This document shows, piece after piece, positions 1-12,292 of a DNA stretch of 64,000 bases. Positions within the stretch are counted from its first letter, which is position 1, and each line of letters begins with the position of its first letter. A model generated the notes under the pieces. That model saw nothing but the letters and a program-made list of their open reading frames with translations. It did no database searches and was not told the DNA's origin. Location: contig MU266358.1 of NCBI GenBank assembly GCA_021014945.1, positions 1 through 64,000 of the forward strand. The letters are read 5' to 3'. This DNA comes from Leucogyrophana mollusca. Lineage: Eukaryota > Basidiomycota > Agaricomycetes > Boletales. The translations under genes were made by a program, and so were the position numbers.

Positions 1-189
1 TGATGTGTGCCGAACCCACTGCTCACTGCTCTCATCGTTGTATCCCACTCTGCACCTTCCTTCTCCAGGTGTGTCCTGATGTCGGACTCACGTTCGGTAT
101 TATCAGCGCCAGCCGGTAAGGTGGCGTCGAGCGTCGAGGTGCTGGTCGAAGTGCGTGCGGGAGATTCCAACCGACTCCGACCACCAACG

Positions 190-345
190 TAGCCGAAAAC
201 GTTCGGAGGGAATAACACAAGATAATAGATGCCATAAGCTGCTTGAAGTGTTCGGGGGCTCCAATGCTGCTAAGGCGTTGATTGCTCGGAGTTAAAATCG
301 ACGGAACCGAAAAACCCCGGAGTCTTAACAGGGGACTGGTCACTG
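190..345 (-). repeat. Dispersed repeat, copy 1
   Basis: The reverse complement of about 190-345 matches about 53660-53800 on the plus strand. The shared blocks include CGGTTCCGTCGATTTTAACT near 300 and TATCTTGTGTTATTCCCTC near 208-228, with small gaps between them. No intact open frame is common to both copies, so this looks like part of an old mobile or dispersed element rather than a gene. The rest of 1-546 shows no recognisable gene. Confidence 0.6.
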
Positions 346-546
346 GCGTCTTCACCCAGACTGCCGAGGCCCGAAGCTGCCAAGAAAGCTTATCGCGTGG
401 CATGAGTGTTGATGGTAAGATGGCTCCAAAAGGCAATCTGCCCCCTGAAGGGTCGAAAGAAGATCAATTTGAATTTCCAGGAAAGATGTATTAGTGGGCA
501 AATATAATACAACGGCAGTCCAAAGCTACAGTCCTGAAGACACGTC

Positions 547-1919
547 CTATACGTTCTGTACCTGCTCCTCCAGCCACGTCCACAGCTCCTTTCCTAGCTG
601 CGGGTCTTGTGTATCTGCGCGAGGAGCACCTACTCTTGCCCAGGGAACGAGGTACTATGTAAAGGGATGATAAGTTCCCATGGATACGTAAGATGCACTA
701 GAATCAACCAACCTTGCCATTGAGTGCTGCTCCCTCGGGAGAAGTTCCGGCATAAAGTTGCGTGAGTGCCCCGAAGGAGACGTCTTTAAGGAGAACATTC
801 TGCCACAGTTGTCAGTCCACGAGATATGCAGAGGCAAATAATGAGGACGCACTCCGAGCTTTTGCGAGAATGAGCCAGCATGACGCTGGAGCTCAGTTTT
901 GATACCACCTGTGAAAATGACAGCTTGCGTGAGCCTCGCACTAGAGAAATATCGCCAGTGGACCAACCTGGATTGAGTGACGTCGAAATGAGGCCCTGGT
1001 CGCCATATCGTCTTTTCAGCTCCGCAGAAAACACGATGTTCCCCTAAATGAAAGGGCCTTAGCTTGAAGTATTGCGCCTTTCATAGAAGGACCCACGGTT
1101 TTGCTCTGGCCGTACAGTGCCCAGTCGCCCATCTTCTTCCTCGCAGGCCCGTCTTTGAAAGTATCAAATTTGAGCCCACTAAACCAATGCCCGTTTGACG
1201 ATGTGTTAACGACCCGGACTGTCCCGTCAGGGGAGCTTTTGGCAGATGAGAGGAGTAGAGGTATCAGCAGCTTGGTGAAGTAGAAGTGGCCTGTGAAAGC
1301 TGGTGTTAATAATCTAGACGTTGGTCGCAGGGAAAGGGCGCACCAAGAACGTTCGTGCCAAATTGCAGGTCGTAACCATCGTCAGTGACCAAGTCTTTAG
1401 GAGGAATCATCACTCCGCTGGGAATCACATTAGTGTCGATAGAAGGGCACAGGAGCCGATGCACTCACGCATTGTTGAATAGCACATCCAACCGGGTCTC
1501 CTTGCTGTAACAATAACGTTGATCAGTTGTTCATTCAGGCAGAGGTCCTCTCAGACTCACCTTAAAAATTCATCCGCAGCGGCCTTGACAGACTTGAGAT
1601 TGGCCAAATTCATTTTGAGGAGGTATGCATCTTTGCCGGTGCGCTCTTTGAGCTCCTTGAGAGCCGCTTCTCCTTTCGACTGGTCCCTCGCCGCTATCCA
1701 AACCTTTGCGTTCTTCGTTAGCAATACCTGGTAAGGCGCTCGTCAGTATCGCGAATAAGGGTATGGAGCCATGGATCTTACTCTGGCGGTCTCCTTCCCA
1801 ATGCCTGCATTCGCACCGGTGACGAGGACCACCTTACCAGACAGGTCTGGAACGTCATTTGCAGTAAACTTGGTCGCCGGAGGGAACAGCTCGCGGATCA
1901 TTGACCATCCAGTGCCCAT
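547..1919 (-). CDS. Short-chain dehydrogenase/reductase (SDR), copy 1
   Basis: This is an NAD(P)-dependent oxidoreductase of the classical SDR type, resembling fungal retinol-dehydrogenase-like proteins; the substrate is unknown. The N-terminus begins [18 protein letters not shown] and is followed by the cofactor loop [10 protein letters not shown]. Further exons carry the NNAG motif, NVLG, the catalytic pair Y-GQS-K in ALYGQSKT, and STSLNPG. The last exon reads [15 protein letters not shown] and ends at 547. Several short introns interrupt the frame, one just before the [18 protein letters not shown] block. The gene is a tandem duplicate of 2640-4033, with the same strand and exon order. The start at 1919 aligns with the start of the second copy. 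Catalytic motifs are intact, so the enzyme is probably active. Confidence 0.85.
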
Positions 1920-2639
1920 GATTGCAGATTAAGTGGTCGAGAGGAGAGATATAAAAGTGTTAATAGGAAGATCGTCTGTGGGAGTGTGAGATGTGGTAGC
2001 GAACACTATTATAAGATGAAGTCTCTTTATACCGTCGACTATACATTTGCCTTGCTCACTACCCGCACGTCTTCTTACTGCCGAGGACACGCGCAGCGCT
2101 GCGATTGCTCATCCTTGCTATCGTCAACTTTGTCTGAATGAGAAACATAGCTCCCAAAAAGGCATAAGGCATTTGATCGACTTTTCCCCGCCTGGAGCCG
2201 AAGGGACGCGTAGGTTTCTGCCTGAGAACCGTCTCACCAAAGTAACGTCGGATACATGGCGTGGGTGGCGTCACTGCTGACGAACATGAAAACGACGCTA
2301 CTTGGAGCACCGTGATCAACGGAGGAAACGCGTAAGTGTCGTTGAAGGCCGCCTGCCCGCAGTAAGCCAGTAGGGGACTTTGTTCACCGGCTGGCACTGA
2401 TACTGATCGGTCGACGCCGGAACTGCGGAATGCATGAAGGCTGCCGGGCAGTGATTTTTCGGAGGAATGAGACATAGTCACCTTGCTGGAACACAAACGT
2501 GGACAGTCCTTCATACAATCTGTGAACTGAAGAAACCCAGTGATGATTGCAAGGCCTGAGTGGCGTAGAGCACCAAGTCGCGAAGTAAGTACAATGACGA
2601 TATTGCCCAAACTTAGGTATCATATAATGGTGTCGTCTA
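1920..2639. promoter_or_regulatory. Intergenic spacer upstream of SDR copy 1
   Basis: No gene is supported here. A 183-codon minus-strand open frame (2059-2610) has no recognisable domain and lies between two duplicated genes. Part of the spacer near 2150-2220, around GCCGAAGGGAC, weakly resembles 4205-4280 upstream of SDR copy 2. Some upstream sequence therefore seems to have been duplicated with the gene. Confidence 0.4.
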
Positions 2640-4033
2640 CTAAACGCTCTCAACCTGCTCCTCTAGCCATGTCCACAGTTCCTTCCCGAGCTGTGGATCT
2701 TGTGTGTCTTCTCGTGGATCACCTATCCGCGCCCAAGGCACAAGGTACTGAAATGGATGGCGAAGTTTAGGGTCCAATAGGCAGGCGGGACAAGGGAGCC
2801 CACAGACCTTCCCGTTCAGCGTTGCACCATCGGAGGTGGTCCCAGCGTATAATTGTGTGAGCGCTCCGAAAGAGACATCATACAAGAATATGCTCTGGGA
2901 GTCCAGGGCACTGGGAAGTAAGTGCCCGCTCTCAAAATGCAACGTCGGCACGCACTGCAAGCATCTGGGCAAATATGCCACTATGGCGCTGGAGTTCAGA
3001 TTTGATACCGCCTAGATACGTCGTTGAGTCGTTCATCAGAAAACGAGGGCAAGGCATCTACCTGGATTGAGCGAAGTCGACACTAGACCCTGGTCGCCAA
3101 GCCTTCTCGCCAATTCCGCTGAGAAAACGATATTTCCCTGGTCGCTCCAGATTTTGAGTGCCAAGTAACGAGAGCTTGACGGACTACTCACAGTTTTACT
3201 CTGTCCATATAACGTCCATCCGGACATTTTTCTCCTCGCAGGTCCGTCTTTGAATGTATCGAAGTGGAGCCCGCTGAACCAGTGAGCGTTCGAAGATGTG
3301 TTCACGACACGCGCTATGCCATCTGGAGAGCTCTTCCCGGTGGCCAGGAGGAGGGGCGTCAGCAGCTTGGTAATATAGAAATGACCTATCCAAATTTGAG
3401 CCCTTGCAAAGGCTGTATGAAACAAATAGCCGTACCAAGAACGTTCGTTCCGAACTGAAGGTCATACCCGTCGTCGGTGAGCAAGTCGTTCGGAGGAGTC
3501 GCAACACCACTGGGGCGTCCATCGACATCAATGTCAGTTAAACAACTCAATGGTGAACTCACGCATTGTTGAAGAGCACATCAAGTCGAGTCTCTTTGCT
3601 GTACCACTTGGTCAGAACCACGACCATTGCAACGCTAGGCTCTGGCACGCACCTCAAAAACTCTGCCGCAGCTTCCTTGACAGACTTGAGGTTGGCAAGA
3701 TTCAGCTTAAGAAGATACGCCTCTTTGCCTGTTCGTTCCTTCAGCTCCCTGAGCGTGGCTTCTCCCTTCGACTGGTCTCTCGCTGCTACCCAGACCTTGG
3801 CGTTCTTCGTCAGTAGCACCTGGATACCAGTGAAACCATCAACGACCCAAATGCTTCAAGTCGACGTACGGATGGCCTGCTATAATATTACTTACCCTAG
3901 CGGTTTCTTTCCCAATGCCTGCGCTTGCTCCGGTAACAAGCACCACTTTACCAGACATATCTGGGATGTCATCCACGGTGAACTGTGTGGCTGGAGGAAA
4001 CAGTTCGCGAAGCACCCAAAGTATAACGCTCAT
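2640..4033 (-). CDS. Short-chain dehydrogenase/reductase (SDR), copy 2
   Basis: This is a tandem paralogue of the SDR at 547-1919. The N-terminus [18 protein letters not shown] leads into the cofactor loop [10 protein letters not shown]. Later exons hold [59 protein letters not shown] and the catalytic Tyr-X3-Lys in TLYGQSKT, then [20 protein letters not shown] and STSLNPG. The C-terminal exon is [15 protein letters not shown]...EEQVESV, with the stop at 2640. Introns sit at the same places as in copy 1. It is predicted to be a soluble NAD(P)H oxidoreductase of unknown substrate. It could tailor a metabolite, but no sequence evidence links it to the distant PKS cluster. Confidence 0.85.
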
Positions 4034-4527
4034 ATTTGATGTGTATCAGGAAGGAGGTTTCAACGAGATTATTGGCAGGCCATCCTCTTGGCGCAGGACT
4101 TGAATCATTTTATACCTCGTACGTCTTCCAGACACAATCTCGCTGCCGGCGCCGAGAGTCTGCGACACTGGTGGTGAGACAAACTACAGAAGAGCCGACT
4201 GTTAAGTCACTCCCAAAAGGGAATCTGCTGGGAAGCCATGTCCCCATTTGCCGAAGCCGAAGGGACACGCAAACTGAGATGCGCTCATGCAGCTGTGGTC
4301 CCCGCGGCGGTAAAGCATGGCACCGACGGCTTGGGATAACCACATAGCAGGAGCAATGTGTCTATGTATGCCGAAACGACTGTGACTTCCATCCCGGCAG
4401 TCTTCTCCAGTAAGGCTACACGTAGGTACACTTGGACTAGCCAGGTACCCCAGGCACCATGAACGCAAGCGATACTCGGGAGGAAACTCGAGTGTCCTTC
4501 AGGGTTGTACACCAAGCGGACTTTGCT
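4034..4527. promoter_or_regulatory. Spacer between SDR copy 2 and membrane protein gene
   Basis: This holds the promoter region of SDR copy 2 (minus strand) and the downstream region of the next gene. The several overlapping open frames have no domain. No other feature is visible. Confidence 0.35.
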
Positions 4528-5779
4528 CTACACTCTCTCATCGGATGCAGGGGAACACTGTGAGGACGTGGAGGGATGGCGAATCATAAGTGGCGACCAT
4601 AACGTTCGAGATGGACTTGTCCTGCCTGGGTCTCGTTCAGCCATAGGAGGGTGGGTAACCTGGAAGTTCGATATGATGGTAGGTTCGGTCGACCGTGTCC
4701 ATGCCTTCCCCTGTGCAACGCGGAATATGATCAGAAGAGGCGCTATGATCTAGCAGGGTAATATCTGTTAGTCGCGGCGCACCACCTGTGGGCCAAGAGA
4801 AGACACTTACCTGCACTTGCGACAATGAGCACAAGAAAACGAACTGGACAGGATTGCCAATGATGTAGAGAACGAGGGTGACGGTAGACCACAGGGCGAA
4901 CAATGCGCATGACTCCACGAGCATCACGGCCACCGTAGTGTACAGTGACGTGTGGCCAGGACCTACTGGCCACTTTTAACATCCAGCCCACTCGAAAAGG
5001 AAGGGGCTCACCCAACACCTTCTCGAACCGCCTCTTGTGCTGGTAAAGCCGTATGGCCATGAGACTCGTTGTGATGATGTTGAGCGAGAGGGAGAGGGAG
5101 AAGTAGGGTATTGCCCAAGTGACAGCGGATTTCGAGTATAGCGATTGGTTCGGAAGAGTGGATTTAATCATGACGAGAATGCCCGTCACTGTATTGTTAT
5201 CAGAGAGTATCGGGGGTACGACTGAGTAAGCTTGACGTACCAATAACGCCAACATACATGATGCACGGGAACACAGCGATGGCCACCCAGTATCGCAGTC
5301 CGCGGTAGAGCATAGTGAATCGCCAAAGCTACGTCACACAGCTCAGTCAGAGCCCGAACCCACAGGATAGTACTCACTATCAATGCATCAGCGAACCAGT
5401 TCGCGATGACATATGTCGACGTGCCAAGGATAGTAATCGGCTCGTGGTATATCATGGCATCATAAACCGTAGGTCCAGCAGAGAAGTCACGATGGTTAAC
5501 ATATGCCAGCTGCACAGTACGGGCATTAAAAGTCGTGTAAAGCGTGCCTAGGATAAACATAGCACTTGTATACGAGATGTAGAAGTACGTCTGCCAGCGG
5601 TTCTCTTTCGAAAGATTCAGAATGAGGCAGTACATACAGGCGAAGGAGAGGGTGATCATCACGCCGTAGGCGGTGCCGTTAATTGTGGTGGATCCGATGA
5701 GGTTGAGACTGTCGGCGAATATGCCGGCGGAAGATTCGTCGGGCACTCCGGAGGTCACGTTGGATGACATGGCGTCCAC
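4528..5779 (-). CDS. Multi-span membrane protein of a basidiomycete-expanded family
   Basis: About seven hydrophobic segments can be followed across exons. The first exon contains GVMITLSFACMYCLILNL, YFYISYTSAMFILGTLY and an extracellular-type block NHRDFSAGPTVYD. It continues through WFADALIVSTILWVRA, WAIPYFSLSLSLNIITTSL and MLVESCALFALWSTVTLVLY. The last exon reads IIAPLLIIFRVAQGKAW and continues into a polar tail ending DERV at 4528. This arrangement is seen in a large family of uncharacterised Agaricomycete membrane proteins, and no biochemical role is known. The start at 5779 gives MDAMSSNV; a second Met three codons later is equally possible. At least four introns are present. Confidence 0.7.
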
Positions 5780-7996
5780 GAAAGTGGTCGAAGTACCGTT
5801 GGCAGCGATGAGCTGTGAGCGTGACTACTTCCGCATGAAGCCCCGAAGAGATAGCGGTGGGGGTCAAGAACTCCTATGGAAGCTCTGGTCAGCTTTAGGG
5901 GCCTCTGCAAGCGTGAACCGGAAAACGATGCGGGATGAACTGAAACAAAGCTACAGGGGCTATTAATCTCTATTTGAGCCCGAATTACGGGCTTAGGAAG
6001 CGGTACCAACCGTGTATGCACCCTGCCCGGCGCCGGCAAGACCCAGATGAAGCTCAATCAAGCCACAATGTGTCTTGACCGCGCCATACCTCAAGTCGCT
6101 AAATCACCAGACCATCTCACAATCGTCTCGATGTCGCCAACGATACTCTTTTCCCTGGAATCTCGATTTCCCTAGCTCTTCCGCCAGGACCCTGTTTGCC
6201 TCCCCGTGTGCAAATTTCGAGCTCTAGAGCTATCGCTTTACAGGACAGATGATGACTCGTGACTGGGAATCAAAGGTACGGGTGGGCACTTACCGGTGAG
6301 ATCTTGGGCACCCACCGCGTCGGACGAGCCGGCCACCTGTGTGGGTGCGAGGAACTTTTCCGTATCGTGTGCGGTTCATCTTTGAGGAAGAGCCTTTAGG
6401 GTACGCGCGTACCTTGAGAGATAATGCTTTCAACTTTTTCGAGTACATTTATGAATTTACGAGGCGACTCACCGGGGGCATTGACCAAAGTTTGCTCCCA
6501 GAACATTGATCAATGCCCCCGGTGACTGGGTCTGGTGATTCGGTTAAATCATTGCAACTAATCGCTGTGCGATAGTTTATGAAGCTGGGCTTCAAGCTTG
6601 CGTGCTCCAGTTTCATTCAGAGCAGCGAGGCACAATAAGTGAACGAAGGGCGCGTAGAGCCTAACGACAGTGTTAGACGCAAAGAACATCGAGTAACAGC
6701 ACAGCAACGCGACTCGACGCCAGCGTGTCCTGTGTGAAATTGATCCCTGTCTTGTCGTGCGGCGGACTCAAACTTGGGCAACGGGATTATGGCAGCAACG
6801 CTGTCGGGCTGCACAGAGCATAAGACCAAGAGCATCTTGTACATTCCGATTACCCTTCGCTCCCGAGCTTCACAGTTCCCCCACGACAAAATGGTTTCTT
6901 CCTGGCACAATTAAGCATTTTATGCGCATGACTCACCTTAGATCCGACATTAACTTCGTCACCCCCAAACTTCTTCAGCTATCGTTTTCCTTTCGCTCTA
7001 GCACGGCGAGCAAGGTGTCGACGCGTCGGTCGTCGGCAAGCCCGTCCTTAAATTGAGGCACTTGCACCTTTTCATCATTTCAGCAAGACCAGGCGCCGAA
7101 TAGTTACCAGAAGAACGAACGCAAGCATTCCAATCATCTAATTCCTCGCCCAGTGCCACATCATCGCGTTTTGATCTCTGACTGAGCAGTACACTTTTGC
7201 AGCCCAAGCCTCGCCCTGGCAACGCCGGTCCAAGATGGAGCCTCTTTGGCGAATAGCCTACATGAATCCGCACCAGAGTACCTGAGGACTGAATATTGAC
7301 CAGTATACATCAGTGAGCGATGTGCACTGCTCCATGCCGAGCGTGTTTCAGGCTCCGATACGCGTGCCGCGCCTCGGGGCGACCTACCGGGATCGGAGCT
7401 GCTCGGAGTCTCATTGAAGACAAAGTTCAGCCGGAGAGCCGCCGGAGTCCGGACCAGTTTCTTGGCTCGCATTGAGGGAGGTTGATGGCCCTTTCCCGCC
7501 GCTCGAGTACTAATGCACTGAAGACTCGGAGACAGGCAATCTATTGACTGCTGGGCTTCACGAAGACACTTTTATTGCGGCACGGTAGAAAATAACGACC
7601 AAAGATATCGAGGGACGTCCTCTTAGGATCTCGATAACTTGGCGTGTAGAACATTTAACGCAGGCGAGTAATCCCAGTGGGTCTTTGACCTTCTTTGACG
7701 TGGCACTGACGGATTTCCCGCCTGACAATTAATCAGGCTACTTACTACCCCTGATTTACCCCTGCTTGAAAAATCCATCATATGCACTTCATATGCACAT
7801 CTCGCCCGTTTCCGATGTCACGGCGTTCTTCAAAAAAAAGAGACTCGGAGCATCGGCGGTCAAATAGATACAAATGCAAGTCGTCCTGTAAAAGCCTGAA
7901 CTAACCCCGCCCCCACAATACTGCTTGTAAGTGGTATGCCAAATCTTTAGTATATCTTCAACCTTGATCCACACGACCAAACAGCCGTTCAGCAAC
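5780..7996. other. Gene-poor stretch
   Basis: No coding region could be supported over these 2.2 kb. Open frames of 80-103 codons occur on both strands but lack domains, signal peptides or plausible intron continuation. The one distinct element is the hairpin at 6469-6525, listed separately. Confidence 0.4.
6469..6525. repeat. Perfect 16-bp inverted repeat (hairpin)
   Basis: The left arm TCACCGGGGGCATTGA (6469-6484) and right arm TCAATGCCCCCGGTGA (6510-6525) are perfect reverse complements separated by 25 nt. The GC-rich stem could form a stable hairpin in RNA or DNA. It lies far from any called gene, so its role is unknown. Confidence 0.85.
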
Positions 7997-8521
7997 ATGC
8001 TCGTCTTCAAGTCCCTACTGGCTAGCCTCGTGGTGGCTACCGTAGCCAATGCCAAATGTGGCTACCCCACCGTGCCAAAAGGATATACCTGGGCTCTCAG
8101 TGTCTACTCCACGGAGGGCTGCAACACCGAATGGGACCACTTGACACACAAAGGGAATGCTAGTGTGTACTCATCGTGCCACTGCTACTATAACATAGCT
8201 CCTTTCAACGTCAAATCTCTCGCCTTTAAATCCTCAAAGTGGCACACTCTTAATGTGTATTCTAAAATGGCATGGTGAGACGTCTTTCTCTTACTGGGAT
8301 TTACACATGCTAATCTATCTCTGTCATTCCCGCTGTCAGCACAGGAGAGCCCAAGGGTGTGTTACTTTGCTTCTGCTCTCCCTTCTCTCCAGCCTGTCTT
8401 TATATTGTGTTGAGAGCTTATGCCGAACTTTCTTTCGTGTACAGGTACTTATAACGGCCAAGGGCATGCATCATCAATCTCGAACTTGATGTCATACGAG
8501 ATTTGCCCGGATTATTTTTAA
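7997..8521 (+). CDS. Small cysteine-rich secreted protein
   Basis: Three exons are inferred: 7997-8274, 8340-8356 and 8445-8521. The first intron (8275-8339) starts GTGAGA and ends GTCAG; the second (8357-8444) starts GTGTGT and ends ACAG. The product is about 123 residues. It opens with a signal peptide, MLVFKSLLASLVVATVANA, followed directly by a mature N-terminus KCGYPTV. Six cysteines follow, two in an SCHC pair, suggesting disulfides. The C-terminus is NLMSYEICPDYF. The start at 7997 is preferred over an in-frame upstream ATG at 7931 because it places the hydrophobic core correctly. No family was recognised; small secreted effector-like or surface proteins of this type are common in Agaricomycetes. 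The 17-nt middle exon is unusual. Confidence 0.7.
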
Positions 8522-9812
8522 TCACCATAGCCCTCATGAAATGGTTGGTTTGACGGGTGAATAATGTGGCATCTTTCGCTTTTGCATGCTAACTGTGTCT
8601 ATAGGCCGTTCGTTACACCATGATAATATCAATGATATAGCTGTTGCTACGCCTGAGTACGTTTACTACTTACCGCATGGGAGCTATCTTTGCATAGCGC
8701 CATGATCGATACGAGTCACTGCGTGAGGTGATCAGATATTCGTTATTGCCGCACGTCGACACATGCGCAAAGGTGGGTGGGTACGGGCTCCGAGGGCATG
8801 TATAGTGTTCGACGAATCAACATTCTCTTTTCCGTCTCCCCGTCGCGGTATGTCCGCAGTGTGCATATCGTTTTCGCCTCCGCCGCGTCTACTCCTTCCA
8901 CCTCCATGACCTCTGCCTCGCCCCCTTTCCGTCCTCGGCAACTCCCCTCGGCATCCCTTGTCAACAACCCGACTGAAGCGGCCGTCAACCATTTCGTTGT
9001 AGAAGTCGAGCGAGCGCATCCAATCCGAGCGCGAGTTTTGCGATCGGCCATGCAAGCTCGGTAAGCTGGTATTGAAGGTATCCATAAAGCTCGCCCGTAT
9101 GAGAGCAGCATGTCTCAGCGATGGTAGGACAAATACAACAACAGACCGTTCTACGGGTCGTCAATAGTGAGGGTATACAGTAGGCTCTTCATGAATGTTC
9201 GCATATACTGAAGAACACAAGTCTGTTGGCTATGACCATGCGATAATCGAGGAAACCTACGCTACCTTCCTTATAGTGGGGTGTCAAGTGAGCCCCTTCG
9301 CAGCATTGTGAACTAGTAGTCACGACGCACGAGGTTGAATCGCGGTCAGCAACGCTTACATTTCTCCGCTTTGTGTTTGGAGCGGGTGTATTGAATGTCG
9401 TGCAATCGGTGAAAACTTGCTACGTTGAGGAAATGGCGAGTCGGATCTGCTCATAAGTGAGACGTTTAATGAAGCAAGTTCATCCGCAGGCGTCAGAAGG
9501 TCTCGTCAATAAGGGGCTTGGTGGCTCACACTGGTGATCGTGGAAGGTTCCTTCTGCTTTGTGGATCATAGGGGTTACGCACTAGAATTCTACGCAGACT
9601 AAGCGCTCCCATTCATTGGGATGCCGTGTGGCCTTCAGCCCACAAGGGCGACAGAACAGAGTGAAGGTGGACCCCAAAACAGAAGAGAGACAAGCTAGAG
9701 GACAGTTCTACGGGCAAACCTGGGAAAGGCATGATCCTGGTGGATTGGTAAACAAGGATCGGGAATAACAGCGGTCACCTCTCGTCTTGGTTGTGTATGG
9801 GTACGGAAGAAC
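8522..9812. other. Intergenic stretch without supported gene
   Basis: Overlapping open frames at about 8732-9111 on both strands show no domain or splice support. The minus-strand frame is Arg/Gly/Glu-rich and probably arises by chance. Nothing else is visible. Confidence 0.4.
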
Positions 9813-12292
9813 TCATGATTTTTCAGCCGCCTTAAACCAATCCCTTCCAGCTTCCCAGCACACCCTCGCAGCCTCGACCCCCTCGATCGGATGACACTCC
9901 TTCGGGAAACTCAGCACATCCACCACCCGTCCCCGCCCCTTCAGCGCGTGGTAGTACCTCAGCCCCTGCACAGGAGGGACCCTGTGATCGTCCTCGCCTA
10001 AGCACAACAGGACCGGCGTACGGACGTTATCAACGTGCGCGATCGGCGACGCATCGTAGAGGGTTTGGTATATCTCGGGTGTCATAAGCGTGCGTGGGGT
10101 GAAGGGAAGCGCGAATTCGGCGTAGCACCAGTCGGGGATATCAGATACGCAGGGTAACTCTCCTATAGAGACGACGGGGTTCCGAAGGACGGCTGCATTG
10201 AACATGTCGGGGTACTGGCCAATCACTATATGTGAACAGACAGATCAATATGATTAAAGGAGTAGTGAGTGGGATAGCCTTACAATGAGCGGCGAGGTAA
10301 CCACCATGGCTCCCGCCCTGTATAAGCTGCCTTCCTGGCTCAGAAATGCCCAGTTCTATGAGATGGTTCACTGTTGCGACACAGTCCGCCAAGTCGAGTG
10401 TTCCACACTGGCCGAGCAGCTTTTGCACATATTTCTCACCAAAGCCCATCGAACCCGTATAATTCGGCAATGAAAGGGTATCTGTGGGGTCGGACATTAG
10501 CGGCAGGAAATAACAGACGTCGATGGGAAGCTTACAGCCTTCTAGAGCTAGAGCGATCGTAGCAGGCGAGAACGCGGTCGTACTGGTAGCATGCGGTCCA
10601 CCGTGGGGGGTGGTGACACATAGTGGCTTTGGCGTTGATTCCTCTGTAGTCCGTTTCGGTTGTATGACAATGGTCTCGACGGAAGGTCGGTTAGGTATGG
10701 GTATTATGGATACCTCAAGTTCGCCTAGCGCTCTTTCCGCTGTGTAACGATTTAGTATGTTGTCGGGTGGACAAGGAGACGATAAACGTACCGTCCGGGG
10801 ATAAAGTAGGCTTGTCGAGGACCTTCCATTTGACGTTACCTCGCTCATCAAAGCGCCCCAGGACAATCTCTGAAGGAGTCGTCGGCGTGCTTCGCGAACA
10901 TACAACTTGGCGCCCGCCATCGGTGCAGAGCACGTTCCAGCTATACAAAGTATCTTCGCTAATCGCCGGGGTAACATCGCGCACAGATCCCGTTGTCACA
11001 TCGATCAGAAGCACAGTCGTCCGTGACTTCCAGAGCGATTGCGCCACAACGTATGCCGAGCCGGAAAGGTGCAGAAAAGAACGCGAGGGAAGATTGTACT
11101 CCGTGTAGAGCCCCGGGAAGGCATCCGCTGCCGGATCCCACACAGTGTCAATGAGTAACTTGGCTTCGCTGAGCTCGGGGGATAAGTTGCGTGAGTGAAG
11201 GGAGACACTCGAGGCGTGTGGTCCGCCTGTCGCGCTAGAGAGCCACAGCAGCTTGGTTGGCGAACCGTTTGCATCACGCAGGATGCGTGGCGAGCGACAA
11301 GAGCGACCCGAGGAGGTAAGTTTCAACGAGGTGCACGGTGATGAGGCGCAAAGATCGGATGTGTCAACATCAAGTTGAGGAGGCAATGTAAGCTCCCATA
11401 TGCCAGAAGGCCGGTTAAAGCACCCTTTGATACCAAGAAGCCGCCCGTCATCGGTGTAATCGTAGCCAGTAGCGAAAACACGGTCCTCTGATGCGAATAC
11501 AGCCTGGGCAAAAATGACAGAAGCAGGTGCGGGCAGGGCGGGAGATAATGCAGTCAACGACTTGGTCTTGCTTGATGAAAAGTCTGACGACTCGTTCGGG
11601 CTGCGCCAGCGGAAAAGAAAGATCGCGGGTCGTTTCTTGGAGTATGCTGCTTCTCCAAAGTGCGGAACATATCGGAATTTCGGGTATGGGTCAGCGTCAG
11701 GGCCTTCAGGAGCGTCCACGTTAGCTTCAGCAGTGTAAAGCAGGGCTGACTCTGATGGCGAAAAGGAGAGCGACGATAGGACGTCTATGAATGAGGTTTG
11801 ATTAGATCTTCGAGCATGAACAATCGTTCCGTGGCTGAATCATACCATCAGTGTGGAACGCTCCATGGGTTTTGGTAACATCATGCAACGCTTCCAAGCG
11901 CGTTCCAGACCAGATCTCCACGAAACGTTTCTTCCCCGACCCATTTTGATCTGATGCCTCTCGCAATATTGCCTGTCGAGTTTTGGATGGGGAGATCGCA
12001 AAGCCCACGATATCGGACGCCTCGTGGTGTGTTGGGGGCACGACACTCCTTCCTCCGTCGACCACAAAGTATGTTTTTGCGACCGATCGCTTAATGTTTC
12101 GTTCGTGGTCGCGGATCGAGTAGGTAACGTGTATGACTGTAAGATCGGGATGAGTCTAGGGATCGTAAGTGCTTCGATCTGAACATACTTACCATCAGAT
12201 TGAGGACTGGTGAAAGCAGCCGATGTTGGCAGAGGTAGCTCTGCCAATTCGCGGTACGTATCAGAAGGGCCAGTGTAATTGAGGACAGACAT
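9813..12292 (-). CDS. Acylaminoacyl-peptidase-like S9 family serine peptidase
   Basis: This is a prolyl-oligopeptidase-family (S9) enzyme of the acylaminoacyl-peptidase type, which in known members removes N-acylated amino acids from short peptides in the cytosol. The N-terminal exons (start MSVLNYTGPSDTY at 12292) form the beta-propeller region. The alpha/beta-hydrolase domain is C-terminal. It carries the nucleophile elbow QGGSHGGYLAAH near 10300, a probable catalytic Asp in LGEDDHRVPP near 9990 and the His in FPKECHPIEG near 9890. The protein ends WFKAAEKS. About five or six introns interrupt it. No signal peptide or membrane anchor is seen. An in-frame upstream Met at 12367 is possible but less likely. 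The triad is complete, so activity is expected. Confidence 0.85.

Noticed and set aside
2059..2610. 183-codon minus-strand open frame between the SDR genes
   Set aside because: It lacks recognisable motifs and splice context; treated as chance in GC-rich DNA.
8732..9111. Overlapping open frames on both strands with Arg/Gly-rich translation
   Set aside because: There is no start context, domain or intron support, and both strands are equally open.
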